From Candidatus Rhodoferax odensensis (GTDB lineage Bacteria; Pseudomonadota; Gammaproteobacteria; Burkholderiales; Burkholderiaceae_C), in contig JADKDJ010000015.1 in the NCBI GenBank assembly GCA_016718405.1, positions 1 through 64,000 of the forward strand: a stretch of 64,000 nucleotides of DNA. The letters run 5' to 3'. The notes beneath the pieces were generated by a model that saw only the letters and a list, made by a program, of their open reading frames with translations, did no database searches and was not told where the DNA came from. Below are positions 63,838-64,000 of the stretch, piece after piece; within the stretch, counting starts at the first letter, position 1; each line of letters begins with the position of its first letter. A program made the position numbers and the translations under genes.

Positions 63838-64000
63838 ATGAATGCGATTTCCATGAATTCGATTGATCTGCAAGTAGACGGCATGACCTGTGGCGCCTGT
63901 GTCAAACACGTCACGCAGGCGCTGCAGGGCTTGCCTGGCGTGAATGCGGTGGAGGTCGATCTGAATGCTGGACGGGCGCGCGTCCGCGCCGACTCGACGC
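63838..64000 (+). CDS. copA: copper P-type ATPase (CopA) N-terminus, partial
   Basis: ATG 63838 after AAGGAACGG gives DLQVDGMTCGACVKHVTQAL with the HMA metal motif GMTCGAC. The order fits a CopA/CopF start, though a stand-alone CopZ chaperone cannot be excluded. Continues past the window. Confidence 0.7.
   Translation, partial: MNAISMNSIDLQVDGMTCGACVKHVTQALQGLPGVNAVEVDLNAGRARVRADST

Noticed and set aside
1..64000. CRISPR array or Cas genes for guide-directed transposition
   Set aside because: No direct-repeat/spacer array or Cas gene was seen; the extra TniQ has no CRISPR partner.
1..64000. tRNA, rRNA or plasmid origin
   Set aside because: No cloverleaf, rRNA block, iteron array or Rep gene was noticed by eye; a covariance search was not possible.

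Overview
The window looks like a mobile, metal-resistance-rich accessory region of a beta-proteobacterium, most likely Burkholderiales. Reasons: a Burkholderiales-type asnC/glmS divergent pair at the left edge, GC-rich coding with short overlapping operons, a czc-lspA-PAP2-cadA cluster typical of that order, and BPSL0761-type and BcepMu gp16-type small proteins. These assignments come from recognising protein families by eye; no database search was run.

Layout. (1) 1-2169: start of an AsnC/Lrp regulator and a glmS gene broken by about ten frameshifts. (2) About 2194-15.9 kb: a Tn7-like transposon at the attTn7 position, 25 bp past the glmS stop. Its glmS-proximal end has three repeats resembling TnsB sites. 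Cargo is a ubiquitin-like conjugation module (Ubl, DUF6791-ThiF E1, DUF6527), a DUF2188 gene and an XRE/ImmA plus PIN toxin-antitoxin-like set. The transposition genes are tnsD and an XRE-tniQ2 pair on +, converging on tnsC-tnsB-tnsA on -. A probable ~70-nt RNA gene lies just outside tnsA. (3) 15.9-18.9 kb: an IS21-family element (16050-18820) with a 7-bp target duplication, inserted in an integrase remnant. (4) 19.0-29.7 kb: two antitoxin-like genes, then an intact block of 13 genes: a Lon/ClpX-like AAA+ protein, a HAD_SAK-like phosphatase, four calcineurin-like phosphoesterases, a MoxR ATPase, a DUF2201/VWA metallopeptidase-like protein, another HAD protein and small unknowns. This block is the best candidate for an undescribed system. 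(5) 29.7-31.2 kb: IS21 debris. (6) 31.2-45.8 kb: mer operon without merA, a DsbA/DsbB-like pair, and a Czc/Cad efflux region with a PII-like protein. (7) 45.8-54.9 kb: IS5 remnant, orphan response regulator, sterol desaturase, methyltransferase, HD-GYP protein, phospholipase D-like lipoprotein and a copRS-type two-component system with a damaged sensor. (8) 55.0-64.0 kb: copper region with a cusC-type outer membrane gene, a deletion-fused cusB'-'cusA scar, CusF-like, Met-rich, DUF411 and DUF2933 proteins, then an MBL ribonuclease / AMP phosphorylase-like / PRPP synthetase operon and the start of a copper P-type ATPase.

How it fits together. The metal genes form export modules: periplasmic binding proteins, RND pumps, P-type ATPases, two-component and MerR control. 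Several are damaged (copS without HAMP, cusBA deletion, decayed PII copy, mer lacking the reductase), so much of the export capacity here may be vestigial. Frameshifts are uneven: dense in glmS, tnsB/tnsD, the IS21 element and the copper genes, absent from the 10-kb phosphoesterase block. Either decay or local read error could explain part of this, and the two cannot be separated from the sequence alone.
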